Assembly (NCBI GenBank): GCA_029287335.1
Contig: JARFRI010000333.1
Location: forward strand, 1 to 13,635
Length of the DNA stretch: 13,635 bases
Direction: 5' to 3'
From: Phycisphaera sp.
Lineage (GTDB): Bacteria; Planctomycetota; Phycisphaerae; Phycisphaerales; Phycisphaeraceae
A program made the position numbers and the translations under genes. Below the pieces are notes generated by a model. It saw only the letters and a program-made list of their open reading frames with translations. It made no database searches and was not told where the DNA came from. This document shows positions 1 to 6,718 of this stretch, piece after piece; position 1 is the first letter of the stretch, and every line of letters starts with the position of its first letter.

Positions 1-327
1 CACATCGGGGCGCACCTGACGGAGCATGGAGCAGAGGATGAGCCCCTCGATCCCACCGAAGGGGTGGTTCGCGACAACCACCACTGGGCCTTCCTTGGGG
101 ATACGATCAACTTGCTCTTGCAAAAAATCGACCTCGATACCTAACGCTTTTAAGGCTTTGTCAGAGAAGTGGCTGTCGTCTGCTGTCCACGATTGAATCT
201 CTTCATAGATCGCATTCATCGCGGGGAAGCGCAGGGCCCGCTCGACGATCGGGCGTGAGGCCCAGAGCATCGTGTCACGGATCGGCCGACTTCGGCGAAC
301 ATTGATCTTGAAGGGCTTGGTGGACAT
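1..327 (-). CDS. PlsC-like/putative hemolysin-type acyltransferase, N-terminal part (cut by window edge)
   Basis: Only the first 109 codons are present; the gene runs off the left edge. It starts at the ATG at 327-325. The visible protein has a basic N-terminus (MSTKPFKINVRRSRPIRD), a helical stretch, then a hydrophobic strand VVVVANHPFGGIEG at about residues 82-95. This matches the first acyltransferase block of the lysophospholipid acyltransferase (PlsC) superfamily in the COG3176 'putative hemolysin' branch, where the motif reads NHPFG followed by an acidic residue and Gly. His88 would be the catalytic histidine and Glu94 the acidic partner. Such enzymes move acyl chains from acyl-ACP or acyl-CoA to lysophospholipids or ornithine lipids at the inner face of the cytoplasmic membrane. 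The acceptor cannot be told from this fragment. I see no clear Shine-Dalgarno sequence. The family call is fairly firm; the exact reaction is open. Confidence 0.75.
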   Translation of the reverse strand, partial: MSTKPFKINVRRSRPIRDTMLWASRPIVERALRFPAMNAIYEEIQSWTADDSHFSDKALKALGIEVDFLQEQVDRIPKEGPVVVVANHPFGGIEGLILCSMLRQVRPDV

Positions 328-460
328 GGTTGGCGGCGTCAGGCTCCCGCATTCCGTTGCGTCTGGAAGTAGATCTGCTCACAAGTAGTTTACCATGTGC
401 GGGCAGACACTAACGACCCGCCCAGTGTGTTGGTTCCTGCCGCAGGGAGCCCTCGCAGCC

Positions 461-1198
461 ATGATCGCTCAGTCCACGTTTACCACTACGCATCATTTAG
501 TCTCTTTGGCCACGTTTGCCGTTGTTGTCGCGGTCAGGGTGCTCGCGGGGCGTAGGCACGATCGGCTGACAAGGCGGGTGGGCGCGGTGATTGGCTTGGG
601 GGTTTGGTTATTTTCAGCCGTTTATTACACATTGCCCGAAAACCTTCAGCCTGACAAGAGCCTGCCGATCCAGGCGTGCGACCTGCTCGTGCTGCTCGCG
701 CCGCTGGCACTGCTCAGGCCCAGCCGGTTCCTGCAGTCGCTCGTCTATTTCGGAGGGTTCGGACTCACGACCCAGGCCTTCGTCACACCCACCAGCGATA
801 TCGGCGGCCCAGACAACATCAAGTTCTGGATCTTCTGGCTCCTGCACGGCGTCATCCTCGCCACCGCGATCTATGTCGTCGTGGTCGAGCGCTTCAGGCC
901 GACGCTAAAAGACTTCCGCAACGCGGCAATCTTTTGGACCGGGTACGCCTTGGCAATGGTCGCACTCAACTACGGCACATTTCTCGCCGAACTCAACGGC
1001 GGTCAGGGCTGGTACTACGGCTACCTCGGCCCAACGCTACCCGACATCGTCGCGGGATCCATCCTTAAGCATCTTGGAGATTGGCCAGTGCGGCCCTTGC
1101 TCATGATGCTGTTAGGATTTCTGCTTTTTGTTCTGCTGTATGTGCCTTGGCCGGCGGCGTCATGGGTGAAAGGCTTGGTCGATAAGAAAGGCGAATGA
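461..1198 (+). CDS. TIGR02206/YwaF-like polytopic membrane protein
   Basis: This is a 245-residue, strongly hydrophobic protein with about seven membrane segments: near residues 13-30, 40-56, 70-86, 90-106, 125-146, 160-176 and 208-232. The spacing and the blocks ending helix 2 and in helix 3 (LPENLQP, LPIQACDLLVLLAPLAL), then FWIFWLLHG and LNYGTFL, resemble the TIGR02206 (YwaF-like) family of membrane proteins of unknown function. I prefer the ATG at 461: it gives the usual family length, starts just before the first helix and has AGGGAG at 444-449. An in-frame ATG at 395 would add 22 residues with no membrane or family character. The gene is divergent from the acyltransferase. It ends 5 bases from the convergent methyltransferase, with no terminator in the gap. 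Family confidence is moderate to good; function is unknown. Confidence 0.75.
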   Translation: MIAQSTFTTTHHLVSLATFAVVVAVRVLAGRRHDRLTRRVGAVIGLGVWLFSAVYYTLPENLQPDKSLPIQACDLLVLLAPLALLRPSRFLQSLVYFGGFGLTTQAFVTPTSDIGGPDNIKFWIFWLLHGVILATAIYVVVVERFRPTLKDFRNAAIFWTGYALAMVALNYGTFLAELNGGQGWYYGYLGPTLPDIVAGSILKHLGDWPVRPLLMMLLGFLLFVLLYVPWPAASWVKGLVDKKGE

Positions 1199-1203
1199 GC
1201 GAT

Positions 1204-1830
1204 TTAAGCCGTTTGCGTTTTGCGTTGGAGCTTCATCTCATTCATGCCGTGATAGGTCAGCAGCAGGGCACCTTCAGCAGCAAACGCATCGAAGAGCGCC
1301 TCGATCAGCCCCTCCTCGCCAGGCCAGGGGTACGCAAAGATCAGGTCGATGTCGCTTACGTCGATTCCGAGTTCATCGTAGGCGGGGTGCTCGTTCGTCT
1401 TAAGCCAGTCTTGTGATGCCATTTCATCCACGATCTCATCGCCGTCTTCCGGCACGAGGCTGCCCTGTGCTAATTCGACCTCAATGGTGTGGTCCCGTAA
1501 GAGATCATGGGCCTGCGCGACGAGATCGCGGTGGATCTCGATCGCATACGAACCCATCCCCTGCATCGCGGCCAGCCCCGCCGCCACGGCAAACCCCGCG
1601 CCCCATTCGCAAAACACCGGTCCGGGGGCCAGTCGATCCTCGACGATCGCCGACAATGCACGGTTGACCATCACGAAGTCACATGCCACAAATGAGGGGA
1701 TCGGCTCACTGACTCGACGCGCGCGGATAAAGCGATCGATCCGGTCCTGGGCGTCGTCAATAAACAGTTGGGCCGACTGATCTGGCGCGGGCTGCGTTGC
1801 CCAGTTGAGGTTGATCTCCTGCAATGCCAT
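1204..1830 (-). CDS. Orphan class I-like SAM-dependent methyltransferase
   Basis: The 208-residue cytoplasmic protein shows a Rossmann-type methyltransferase core. Residues 73-80 (FCEWGAGF) correspond to motif I (E/DxGxG), with Glu75 opening the loop. YAIEI at 95-99 gives the acidic residue (Glu98) that would bind the SAM ribose. IDLIFAYPWPGEEG at 161-174 sits where motif IV, with Asp162 and a substrate-facing Pro-Trp-Pro, would lie. The final strand is GALLLTYHG at 187-195. The N-terminal 60 residues look helical and may form a lid or substrate domain. The size is on the small side of the superfamily. The gene is alone on its strand and its neighbours do not suggest a substrate. A GGGATG sequence about 9 bases before the ATG is only a weak ribosome-binding site. 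The fold call is likely; it could also be a SAM-binding protein without catalysis. Confidence 0.65.
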   Translation of the reverse strand: MALQEINLNWATQPAPDQSAQLFIDDAQDRIDRFIRARRVSEPIPSFVACDFVMVNRALSAIVEDRLAPGPVFCEWGAGFAVAAGLAAMQGMGSYAIEIHRDLVAQAHDLLRDHTIEVELAQGSLVPEDGDEIVDEMASQDWLKTNEHPAYDELGIDVSDIDLIFAYPWPGEEGLIEALFDAFAAEGALLLTYHGMNEMKLQRKTQTA

Positions 1831-1867
1831 GTGGTGATCATCCCTAGCCGGTCAGGTCGCAATGCTG

Positions 1868-1873
1868 TAGAAT
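1868..1873 (+). promoter_or_regulatory. Possible -10 element of the tRNA-Gly gene
   Basis: TAGAAT lies 10 bases before the mature 5' end of the tRNA and matches the sigma-70 -10 consensus at 5 of 6 positions. A start near 1880 would give a leader of only a few bases for RNase P to remove. No convincing -35 hexamer is visible at the expected distance, so this is tentative. Confidence 0.35.
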
Positions 1874-1883
1874 TAGGAACATC

Positions 1884-1956
1884 GCGGGTGTAGCTCAATT
1901 GGTAGAGCGTCAGCCTTCCAAGCTGAATGTTGAGAGTTCGAGTCTCTTCACCCGCT
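1884..1956 (+). tRNA. tRNA-Gly (anticodon UCC)
   Basis: A complete cloverleaf can be drawn. The acceptor stem is GCGGGTG (1884-1890) with CACCCGC (1949-1955), seven perfect pairs. The D stem is GCTC/GAGC (1893-1896, 1905-1908) with loop AATTGGTA. The anticodon stem is TCAGC/GCTGA (1910-1914, 1922-1926) with loop CTTCCAA, giving anticodon TCC at 1917-1919. The T stem is GAGAG/CTCTT with loop TTCGAGT. The discriminator base is T1956, as usual for bacterial tRNA-Gly. The CCA end is not encoded and must be added enzymatically. It reads GGA, and by wobble GGG, glycine codons. The gene stands alone; 25 bases separate it from the end of the convergent gene downstream. Confidence 0.97.
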
Positions 1957-1981
1957 TTAATAGATTGGAAGTCTTGGTCGA

Positions 1982-2464
1982 TCAGGCGAGGCGGTATTGA
2001 ACGCCGCGGCCTTTGCCTTGACTTTCAATGCCTTTTTCATTTTTGAGCAAGATGCTGACGGGGCGTTCGACGCCGGTCGTCTCTTTGATCTCGGTGGAGG
2101 CAAGCCACCGCCCGTTTTGCTTGTTCAGCAGGGCCATGACAGCGGCCTTTTCGCGAGCGGTATCGCTTGGTGTCTTACGCGTGCTTTCAGATGCAGCAGA
2201 GGCAGGGCTGACCGCAGCGGCGGCGCGTTTGAGATCAATCTTGATGCCCGCCTCACGCGCCGCAGCGACAAGACCGACGGCTAATTCGTCATCGATATCT
2301 GCCAGTTGTTGCTCCAAACTACTGACGCGTGCTCGCGCTGATTCAAATTCCTTACGTGCAGAATCAAGCTCATGCTGAATCGACGCTTTTTGCGCATCGG
2401 CTTCTTTGCGGGCTTTTTGAATGATATCGTTGAACGCGTTTGCGAATAGTGCCGAACGTGACAT
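1982..2464 (-). CDS. Small coiled-coil protein with winged-helix-like C-terminus
   Basis: I do not recognise a named family. The 160-residue protein has three parts. Residues about 10-65 are rich in Ala, Glu, Lys and Gln with heptad spacing (KARKEADAQKASIQHELDSA onwards) and should form a coiled coil, probably a dimer. Residues about 70-105 are a low-complexity Ala/Ser linker. Residues about 105-160 look like a winged helix: helix AVMALLNKQ, helix STEIKETTG, recognition-like helix RPVSILLKNEKG, then a hairpin ESQGKGRGVQYRL with basic residues and glycines at the wing tip. A dimeric DNA- or RNA-binding protein is a reasonable inference. The start is well supported: GGAG lies 5 bases before the ATG. 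There is no signal peptide, so it should be cytoplasmic. It is transcribed alone. Confidence 0.7.
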   Translation of the reverse strand: MSRSALFANAFNDIIQKARKEADAQKASIQHELDSARKEFESARARVSSLEQQLADIDDELAVGLVAAAREAGIKIDLKRAAAAVSPASAASESTRKTPSDTAREKAAVMALLNKQNGRWLASTEIKETTGVERPVSILLKNEKGIESQGKGRGVQYRLA

Positions 2465-2516
2465 CAGATCTCCAATTATCTCTAAGTATGGATTGGCTAA
2501 TTGCCGTCTTCATCAA

Positions 2517-2525
2517 ATGATACCA
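2517..2525 (-). promoter_or_regulatory. Possible extended -10 promoter of the coiled-coil/winged-helix gene
   Basis: Read on the minus strand, the bases are TGGTATCAT: the extended TGN motif followed by a -10 hexamer with 5 of 6 consensus positions. A start would fall near 2510, about 45 bases before the ATG at 2464. The -35 region (TTTCCG at a 17-base spacing) is poor, which an extended -10 can tolerate. Tentative. Confidence 0.35.
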
Positions 2526-2563
2526 TGATTGATGGCGTTCGGAAACAGTTCTAAAAAGACGTC

Positions 2564-2646
2564 TGTAGGGCGTATGCCTCTTACATCTAAGACGATCGCG
2601 AAAGATGAGCTTTAACCTGATATCCAGTTGTCATTCGGGTTTTTTT
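2564..2646 (+). ncRNA. Candidate small RNA ending in a terminator-like hairpin
   Basis: No protein is encoded here. A possible promoter, TTGATG at 2529-2534, 17-base spacer, TAAAAA at 2552-2557, would start RNA near 2564. The RNA could fold into GGGC/GCCT (about 2568-2579), TCTTA/TAAGA (2579-2583 with 2588-2592, tetraloop; it shares T2579 with the first), and a 3' hairpin AACCTGA/TCGGGTT (2614-2620 with 2635-2641, one G-U pair) followed directly by further T's to 2646. Each element is weak alone. The 14-base terminator loop is longer than ideal. If there is no small RNA, the hairpin may insulate the next operon from upstream transcription. Confidence 0.22.
2614..2646 (+). terminator. Terminator-like hairpin with T-run
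   Basis: A 7-bp stem (AACCTGA with TCGGGTT, one G-U) encloses a 14-base loop and is followed by five more T residues. It would act on plus-strand RNA entering from the tRNA side or from a local promoter. It lies 54 bases before the extended -10 of the next operon. The stem is short and the loop long, so efficiency is uncertain. Confidence 0.4.
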
Positions 2647-2699
2647 GAAATGATGTATCGAATCGATCGTCTCAAGAGAAATGGCATAGGCTGTATCGC

Positions 2700-2708
2700 T
2701 GCTATAAT
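2700..2708 (+). promoter_or_regulatory. Extended -10 promoter of the PSCyt1/PSD1-DUF1501 operon
   Basis: TGCTATAAT is a perfect extended -10 element (TGN plus consensus TATAAT). Transcription would start near 2715, giving a leader of about 34 bases to the ATG at 2749. No good -35 hexamer is visible, which is common for extended -10 promoters. This is the best-matching promoter in the window. Confidence 0.6.
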
Positions 2709-2748
2709 TCGACGGATTACGACTTAGAATAGGTATGGATTCATCGAA

Positions 2749-5217
2749 ATGAAGACACGTAGACCCAATTCGTTTGGCATCAAAGTAATTGCCGGCACCA
2801 TGTCCCTTTTGGGCGTTAGTGTCGCGTTGCTGCTTGTGGTCATCTTGCCGACGCGATCATCGGATTCGCCGATCAATACAGATGAGATCACGCTCCATCA
2901 TGCCGCGAACAAGGAGACGAACAAGGAGGCGGCCAAGAAGGTCTCTTTCAATCGTGACATCCGCCCGATCCTGACCGAGAATTGTTATGCCTGCCACGGG
3001 CCGGATGCTCATGATGCAAAGGCAGACGTTCAGTTGCACAGCGAAAAAGTGGCTCACGATGGTTTCCTGATCGTGCCCGGCGAACTAGAGGTCAGCGAGG
3101 TCTGGCTCCGCATCACTGATAAAAAGAAACCGATGCCGCCCGTGGATAGCCACAAGGTGCTGACCGCCAAGCAGAAAGATCTGATCAAACGATGGATTGA
3201 GCAGGGGGCCGAGTACGAACCGCACTGGGCCTACGTTGCGCCGCAAATAACAGAGCCTCCGGTGGTTCAGGACCGAGACTGGTCCGATCACTGGATCGAC
3301 AATTACATCCTTGCCAAGCTCGAAGATAAAGGGTTTGAACCAGTTGAGGATGCGGACCGCGTGACGCTGATCCGTCGGCTTAGCTTTGACCTCACGGGCC
3401 TGCCCCCAACGCCGCAGGAGGTCGAGGCGTTTGTTCAGGACGCATCGCCCCAGGCCTACGAAAAACTGATCGATCGTCTCTTGGCCAGCCCGCACTTTGG
3501 CGAGCGCATGGCGATCTATTGGCTGGATGTCGTCCGCTTCGCAGACACGGTCGGGTACCACGGCGACCAGACGATGAGCATCTCGCCATATCGCGACTGG
3601 GTCATCTGGGCCTTCAACGAGAACATCCCTTACGACCAGTTTGTTACGCATCAAGTCGCTGGCGACATGGTCGAGGATCCGTCGGGCAACGCCCTGATCG
3701 CAAGCGCCTATAACCGCCTCTACCAGACCTCGCACGAAGGCGGTATCCAGCGGAAGGAATACGAGGCGATTTACGACGCCGACCGCGTGCGTAATTTCAG
3801 TGAGGCGTTTATGGGTGCGACGATCGGCTGTGCCCAGTGCCACGACCATAAGTACGACCCCTATACCGATGAGGACTTCTACTCGCTCGCCGCATTCTTT
3901 GGCCAGGTCGATGACCTTTGGCACTTACCGAGCTACGAAGGTCGCAACGGTCCTGGTACCAATAGCAATCCAACCAAGCGCGAGCCCACGGTTGATATCC
4001 TTTCGCCTCTGGATACACAGCGTAAAGCGGCGCTCGAGGCCAAGCTCGCCAAAGCGACTGATGCGGCACTAAAGAAAACAATCCAAGACGAACTCAAAGC
4101 GATTAAGCCACGCAAACTGATGATCGCCAAACAACTCCGGGCAGAGAAATACCGCCCGGTACGTTTCCTTTCGCGTGGTAACTGGAACGATGACACCGGC
4201 GACGTCATGAAGCCCGCGGTACCCGCGTTTATGGGTGAACTGGATGTCGAAGGAACACCAACCCGTATGGACCTCGCGGGCTGGCTGACCAAGCCAAGCG
4301 AGCAGGGCGGTATTGGCGAACTCAATGCCCGCGTGATGGTCAACCGGCTCTGGTACCTGATGTTCGGCGAGGGCCTCACCACCTCGCTCGGCGACTTCGG
4401 CGGGCAAGGCGTGCCGCCGAATCACCCTGAGCTACTTGATCGGCTCGCGATCGAGTTTGTTGAATCCGGCTGGGACATCAAGGCGATGCTCAAGACCATG
4501 GCCATGGCCCGGACCTATCGCCTCTCATCTGAGCCAACAAAAGAATTGATGACTGCCGATCAGAACAACGAGTTCTTCGCTCGCCAAAGCCAGCGACGCC
4601 TCCCAGCGGAGATGATCCGTGATAACGCGCTGCTGGTCAGCGGCCTGCTGATCGATCAACTCGGCGGCGACTCGGCTCGCCCGTATCAGCCGGTCGGGTA
4701 CTACATGCACCTGAACTTCCCGAAAAGGACGTACAAGCAAGACGAGGACCGCAACCAGTGGCGACGCGGCGTCTACGTGCATTGGCAACGCCAGTTCCTG
4801 CACCCGATGCTCAAGTCCTTTGATGCGCCTTCACGTGAGGAATGCACCGCCAAGCGCTCGATCTCGAACACGCCGTTGGCGGCGCTGGTCATGCTCAACG
4901 ACCCGACCTTTGTGGAGGCCGCACGCAACTTTGCCCAGCGCGTCCTCACCGAGGCAGAGGGTGATGATCGGGCACGGCTTGATTGGGCGATGATGCAGAC
5001 GCTTTCGCGGAAGGCATCGGATAAGCAAGCCCAGCTCATACTTGGCCTGCTCAAAGCGAATCGCGATGCATTCACCGCAAGCCCCGCCAGCGCTGAACAG
5101 CTGCTTGCCGTCGGCCTGTCGCCACGAAACGAGAAGCTGGACAAGGTTGAGCACGCGGCATGGACCGAGGTCTGCCGTGTGCTGTTCAATCTTCACGAGA
5201 CGATGACTCGGCCATGA
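2749..5217 (+). CDS. Planctomycete cytochrome-like envelope protein (PSCyt1-DUF1549-DUF1553)
   Basis: The 822-residue protein has the three-domain order typical of Planctomycetota. Residues about 11-33 are a hydrophobic Sec signal or anchor with no obvious AxA site. The PSCyt1 domain spans about 66-125 with heme-type motif C79-Y-A-C82-H83. DUF1549 (PSCyt2) spans about 178-385 with a second CxxCH, C361-A-Q-C-H365, in the usual CAQCHDHKYDP setting. DUF1553 (PSD1) runs from about 500 to about 760, with NRLWYLMFGEGL and the region FLHPMLKSFDAPSREEC. Between the last two lies a Lys/Ala-rich helical linker. The family is exported and membrane-attached; two c-type hemes are plausible but the electron partner and substrate are unknown. 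Paralogues often near 1000 residues exist, so this is a compact member. It is followed after 19 bases by the DUF1501 gene, its standard partner. No strong Shine-Dalgarno is visible apart from AGG at 2731-2733. Confidence 0.93.
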   Translation: MKTRRPNSFGIKVIAGTMSLLGVSVALLLVVILPTRSSDSPINTDEITLHHAANKETNKEAAKKVSFNRDIRPILTENCYACHGPDAHDAKADVQLHSEKVAHDGFLIVPGELEVSEVWLRITDKKKPMPPVDSHKVLTAKQKDLIKRWIEQGAEYEPHWAYVAPQITEPPVVQDRDWSDHWIDNYILAKLEDKGFEPVEDADRVTLIRRLSFDLTGLPPTPQEVEAFVQDASPQAYEKLIDRLLASPHFGERMAIYWLDVVRFADTVGYHGDQTMSISPYRDWVIWAFNENIPYDQFVTHQVAGDMVEDPSGNALIASAYNRLYQTSHEGGIQRKEYEAIYDADRVRNFSEAFMGATIGCAQCHDHKYDPYTDEDFYSLAAFFGQVDDLWHLPSYEGRNGPGTNSNPTKREPTVDILSPLDTQRKAALEAKLAKATDAALKKTIQDELKAIKPRKLMIAKQLRAEKYRPVRFLSRGNWNDDTGDVMKPAVPAFMGELDVEGTPTRMDLAGWLTKPSEQGGIGELNARVMVNRLWYLMFGEGLTTSLGDFGGQGVPPNHPELLDRLAIEFVESGWDIKAMLKTMAMARTYRLSSEPTKELMTADQNNEFFARQSQRRLPAEMIRDNALLVSGLLIDQLGGDSARPYQPVGYYMHLNFPKRTYKQDEDRNQWRRGVYVHWQRQFLHPMLKSFDAPSREECTAKRSISNTPLAALVMLNDPTFVEAARNFAQRVLTEAEGDDRARLDWAMMQTLSRKASDKQAQLILGLLKANRDAFTASPASAEQLLAVGLSPRNEKLDKVEHAAWTEVCRVLFNLHETMTRP

Positions 5218-5236
5218 CGCCGAAAGGTATTTCACT

Positions 5237-6715
5237 ATGTCAGATCAAAGAAAAATTGCAGATTTAGTCCACCAGCAGTACGAGCAGCTCCAACGCGTGA
5301 GCCGTCGGCAGTTCCTCGGGCAAGTGTCGCTGGGGCTCGGTGCTGCTGCGCTGGGCTCGCTGATGGGTGCAGAGCAGGCCGTCGCCGCCGCATCAAGGGC
5401 ACCGCTGAGCCCACTGCAGGGCGCAGTCGACCCGCTTCACTTTGCACCTAAAGCCAAGCGGGTGATCTTCCTCTGCATGGCCGGCGGTCCCAGCCACTTA
5501 GAAACATTCGACTACAAGCCCAGCCTCGCCAAGATGGATGGCAAGCCGATGCCCGAGTCCTATACCAAGGGCCAGCCTATCGCGCAGCTTCAGGGCAAAG
5601 AGCTCAAGGCCTTGGGCCCGCAAAAGGGCTTTAAACAGTACGGCCAGGGTGGTATTTCGGTCAGCGACTGGCTGCCGAACATTGGGTCGGTCGCCGATGA
5701 GATCTGCGTCGTCAAGTCAATGGTCACCGAACAGATCAACCACGACCCGGCCCACACGTTCATGAACACCGGCACCGCGATCAGCGGCCGACCCTCCATG
5801 GGCTCGTGGGTCAACTACGGCCTAGGTTCGATGACCGACGACCTGCCTGGTTTCTGCGTACTCGTCTCGGACGCAAAGTCCCGCAATCCGCAACCCATCG
5901 CTTCGCGACAGTGGTCCTCCGGTTTCCTGCCCAGCAAATTCTCCGGCGTCGAACTGAACTCGATCGGCGACCCGGTCCACTACGTCAAGAACCCCCCGGG
6001 TATCACCCGCACGCAGCAAGACCACCTCATCAGCGCAGTCAAAGACCTCAACCGCATGCGCGATCAAGAACACTACGACCCGGAGATCGAGTCACGGATC
6101 GCGCAGTACGAACTTGCGTTTAAGATGCAGATGGCGGTGCCCGAGTTGACCGACCTCGCTGAAGAGCCGCAAGAGATACTGGACATGTACGGCGCAACGC
6201 CGGGCGACGGTAGTTTTTCCAGCAACTGCCTCATGGCTCGCCGACTGGCCGAGCGTGGCGTTCGATTCATTCACTTGTACCACCGCGGCTGGGACCACCA
6301 CGACGGCCTGATCAAGCACATGGATAAGTGCTGCCTGACCGCCGACCAGGCCACTGCGGCGCTCATCAAGGACCTCAAACAACGCGGCATGCTCGACGAC
6401 ACGCTCGTCGTGTGGGGCGGCGAATTCGGCCGGACACCGATGAGCCAACGCGGCATCGGCCGGGACCACCACATCAAGGGCTTTTCCATGTTTATGGCTG
6501 GTGGCGGCGTCAAGGGCGGCATGACCTATGGCGAAACCGACGAACTGGGCTACAACGCCGTCGAAAACGTCGTCAATGTCCGTGATCTGCACGCCACGAT
6601 GCTGCACCTGCTGGGCATCGATCACAAGCGGCTGACCGTGAAGTATCAAGGCCTGGATGTGAAGCTCACAGGCGTCGAGCACCACACCCGCGTGGTCAAA
6701 GACATCATCGCGTAA
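5237..6715 (+). CDS. DUF1501 family Tat-exported protein (alkaline phosphatase/sulfatase-like fold)
   Basis: The 492-residue protein begins with a twin-arginine signal: S22-R-R-Q-F-L-G28 followed by a hydrophobic Ala/Gly/Leu stretch and an Ala-rich cleavage region near residue 50. This means it is exported folded, probably with metal bound. The body is DUF1501 (PF07394), related to the alkaline phosphatase/arylsulfatase superfamily. Characteristic blocks are GGPSHLETFDYKP (about 82-94), VVWGGEFGRTP (391-401), GRDHH (408-412) and FMAGGGVKGG soon after, carrying the Asp/His residues expected to hold metals. The substrate is not known for any member I can name. AAAGG at 5223-5227, 9 bases before the ATG, supports the start. 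It lies 19 bases after the cytochrome-like gene, so the two form an operon. Its stop is 3 bases from that of the convergent folE2, without a terminator. Confidence 0.93.
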   Translation: MSDQRKIADLVHQQYEQLQRVSRRQFLGQVSLGLGAAALGSLMGAEQAVAAASRAPLSPLQGAVDPLHFAPKAKRVIFLCMAGGPSHLETFDYKPSLAKMDGKPMPESYTKGQPIAQLQGKELKALGPQKGFKQYGQGGISVSDWLPNIGSVADEICVVKSMVTEQINHDPAHTFMNTGTAISGRPSMGSWVNYGLGSMTDDLPGFCVLVSDAKSRNPQPIASRQWSSGFLPSKFSGVELNSIGDPVHYVKNPPGITRTQQDHLISAVKDLNRMRDQEHYDPEIESRIAQYELAFKMQMAVPELTDLAEEPQEILDMYGATPGDGSFSSNCLMARRLAERGVRFIHLYHRGWDHHDGLIKHMDKCCLTADQATAALIKDLKQRGMLDDTLVVWGGEFGRTPMSQRGIGRDHHIKGFSMFMAGGGVKGGMTYGETDELGYNAVENVVNVRDLHATMLHLLGIDHKRLTVKYQGLDVKLTGVEHHTRVVKDIIA

Positions 6716-6718
6716 CAA

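Noticed and set aside
367..388. Direct repeat AAGTAG (367-372 and 383-388) in the divergent gap before the membrane-protein gene
   Set aside because: Six bases repeated once at a 16-base interval is weak evidence, and no promoter element accompanies it.
395..460. N-terminal extension of the TIGR02206-like protein from the ATG at 395
   Set aside because: The 22 extra residues show no family or membrane character, and the ATG at 461 gives the usual length and has AGGGAG upstream.
3085..3924. 279-codon minus-strand open frame inside the cytochrome-like gene
   Set aside because: It lies wholly antisense to a well-recognised protein, shows no recognisable domain, and is the kind of shadow frame common in G+C-rich DNA.
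6092..6718. 208-codon minus-strand open frame opposite the DUF1501 gene
   Set aside because: Its composition is that of an antisense shadow; the plus-strand DUF1501 motifs are unambiguous.
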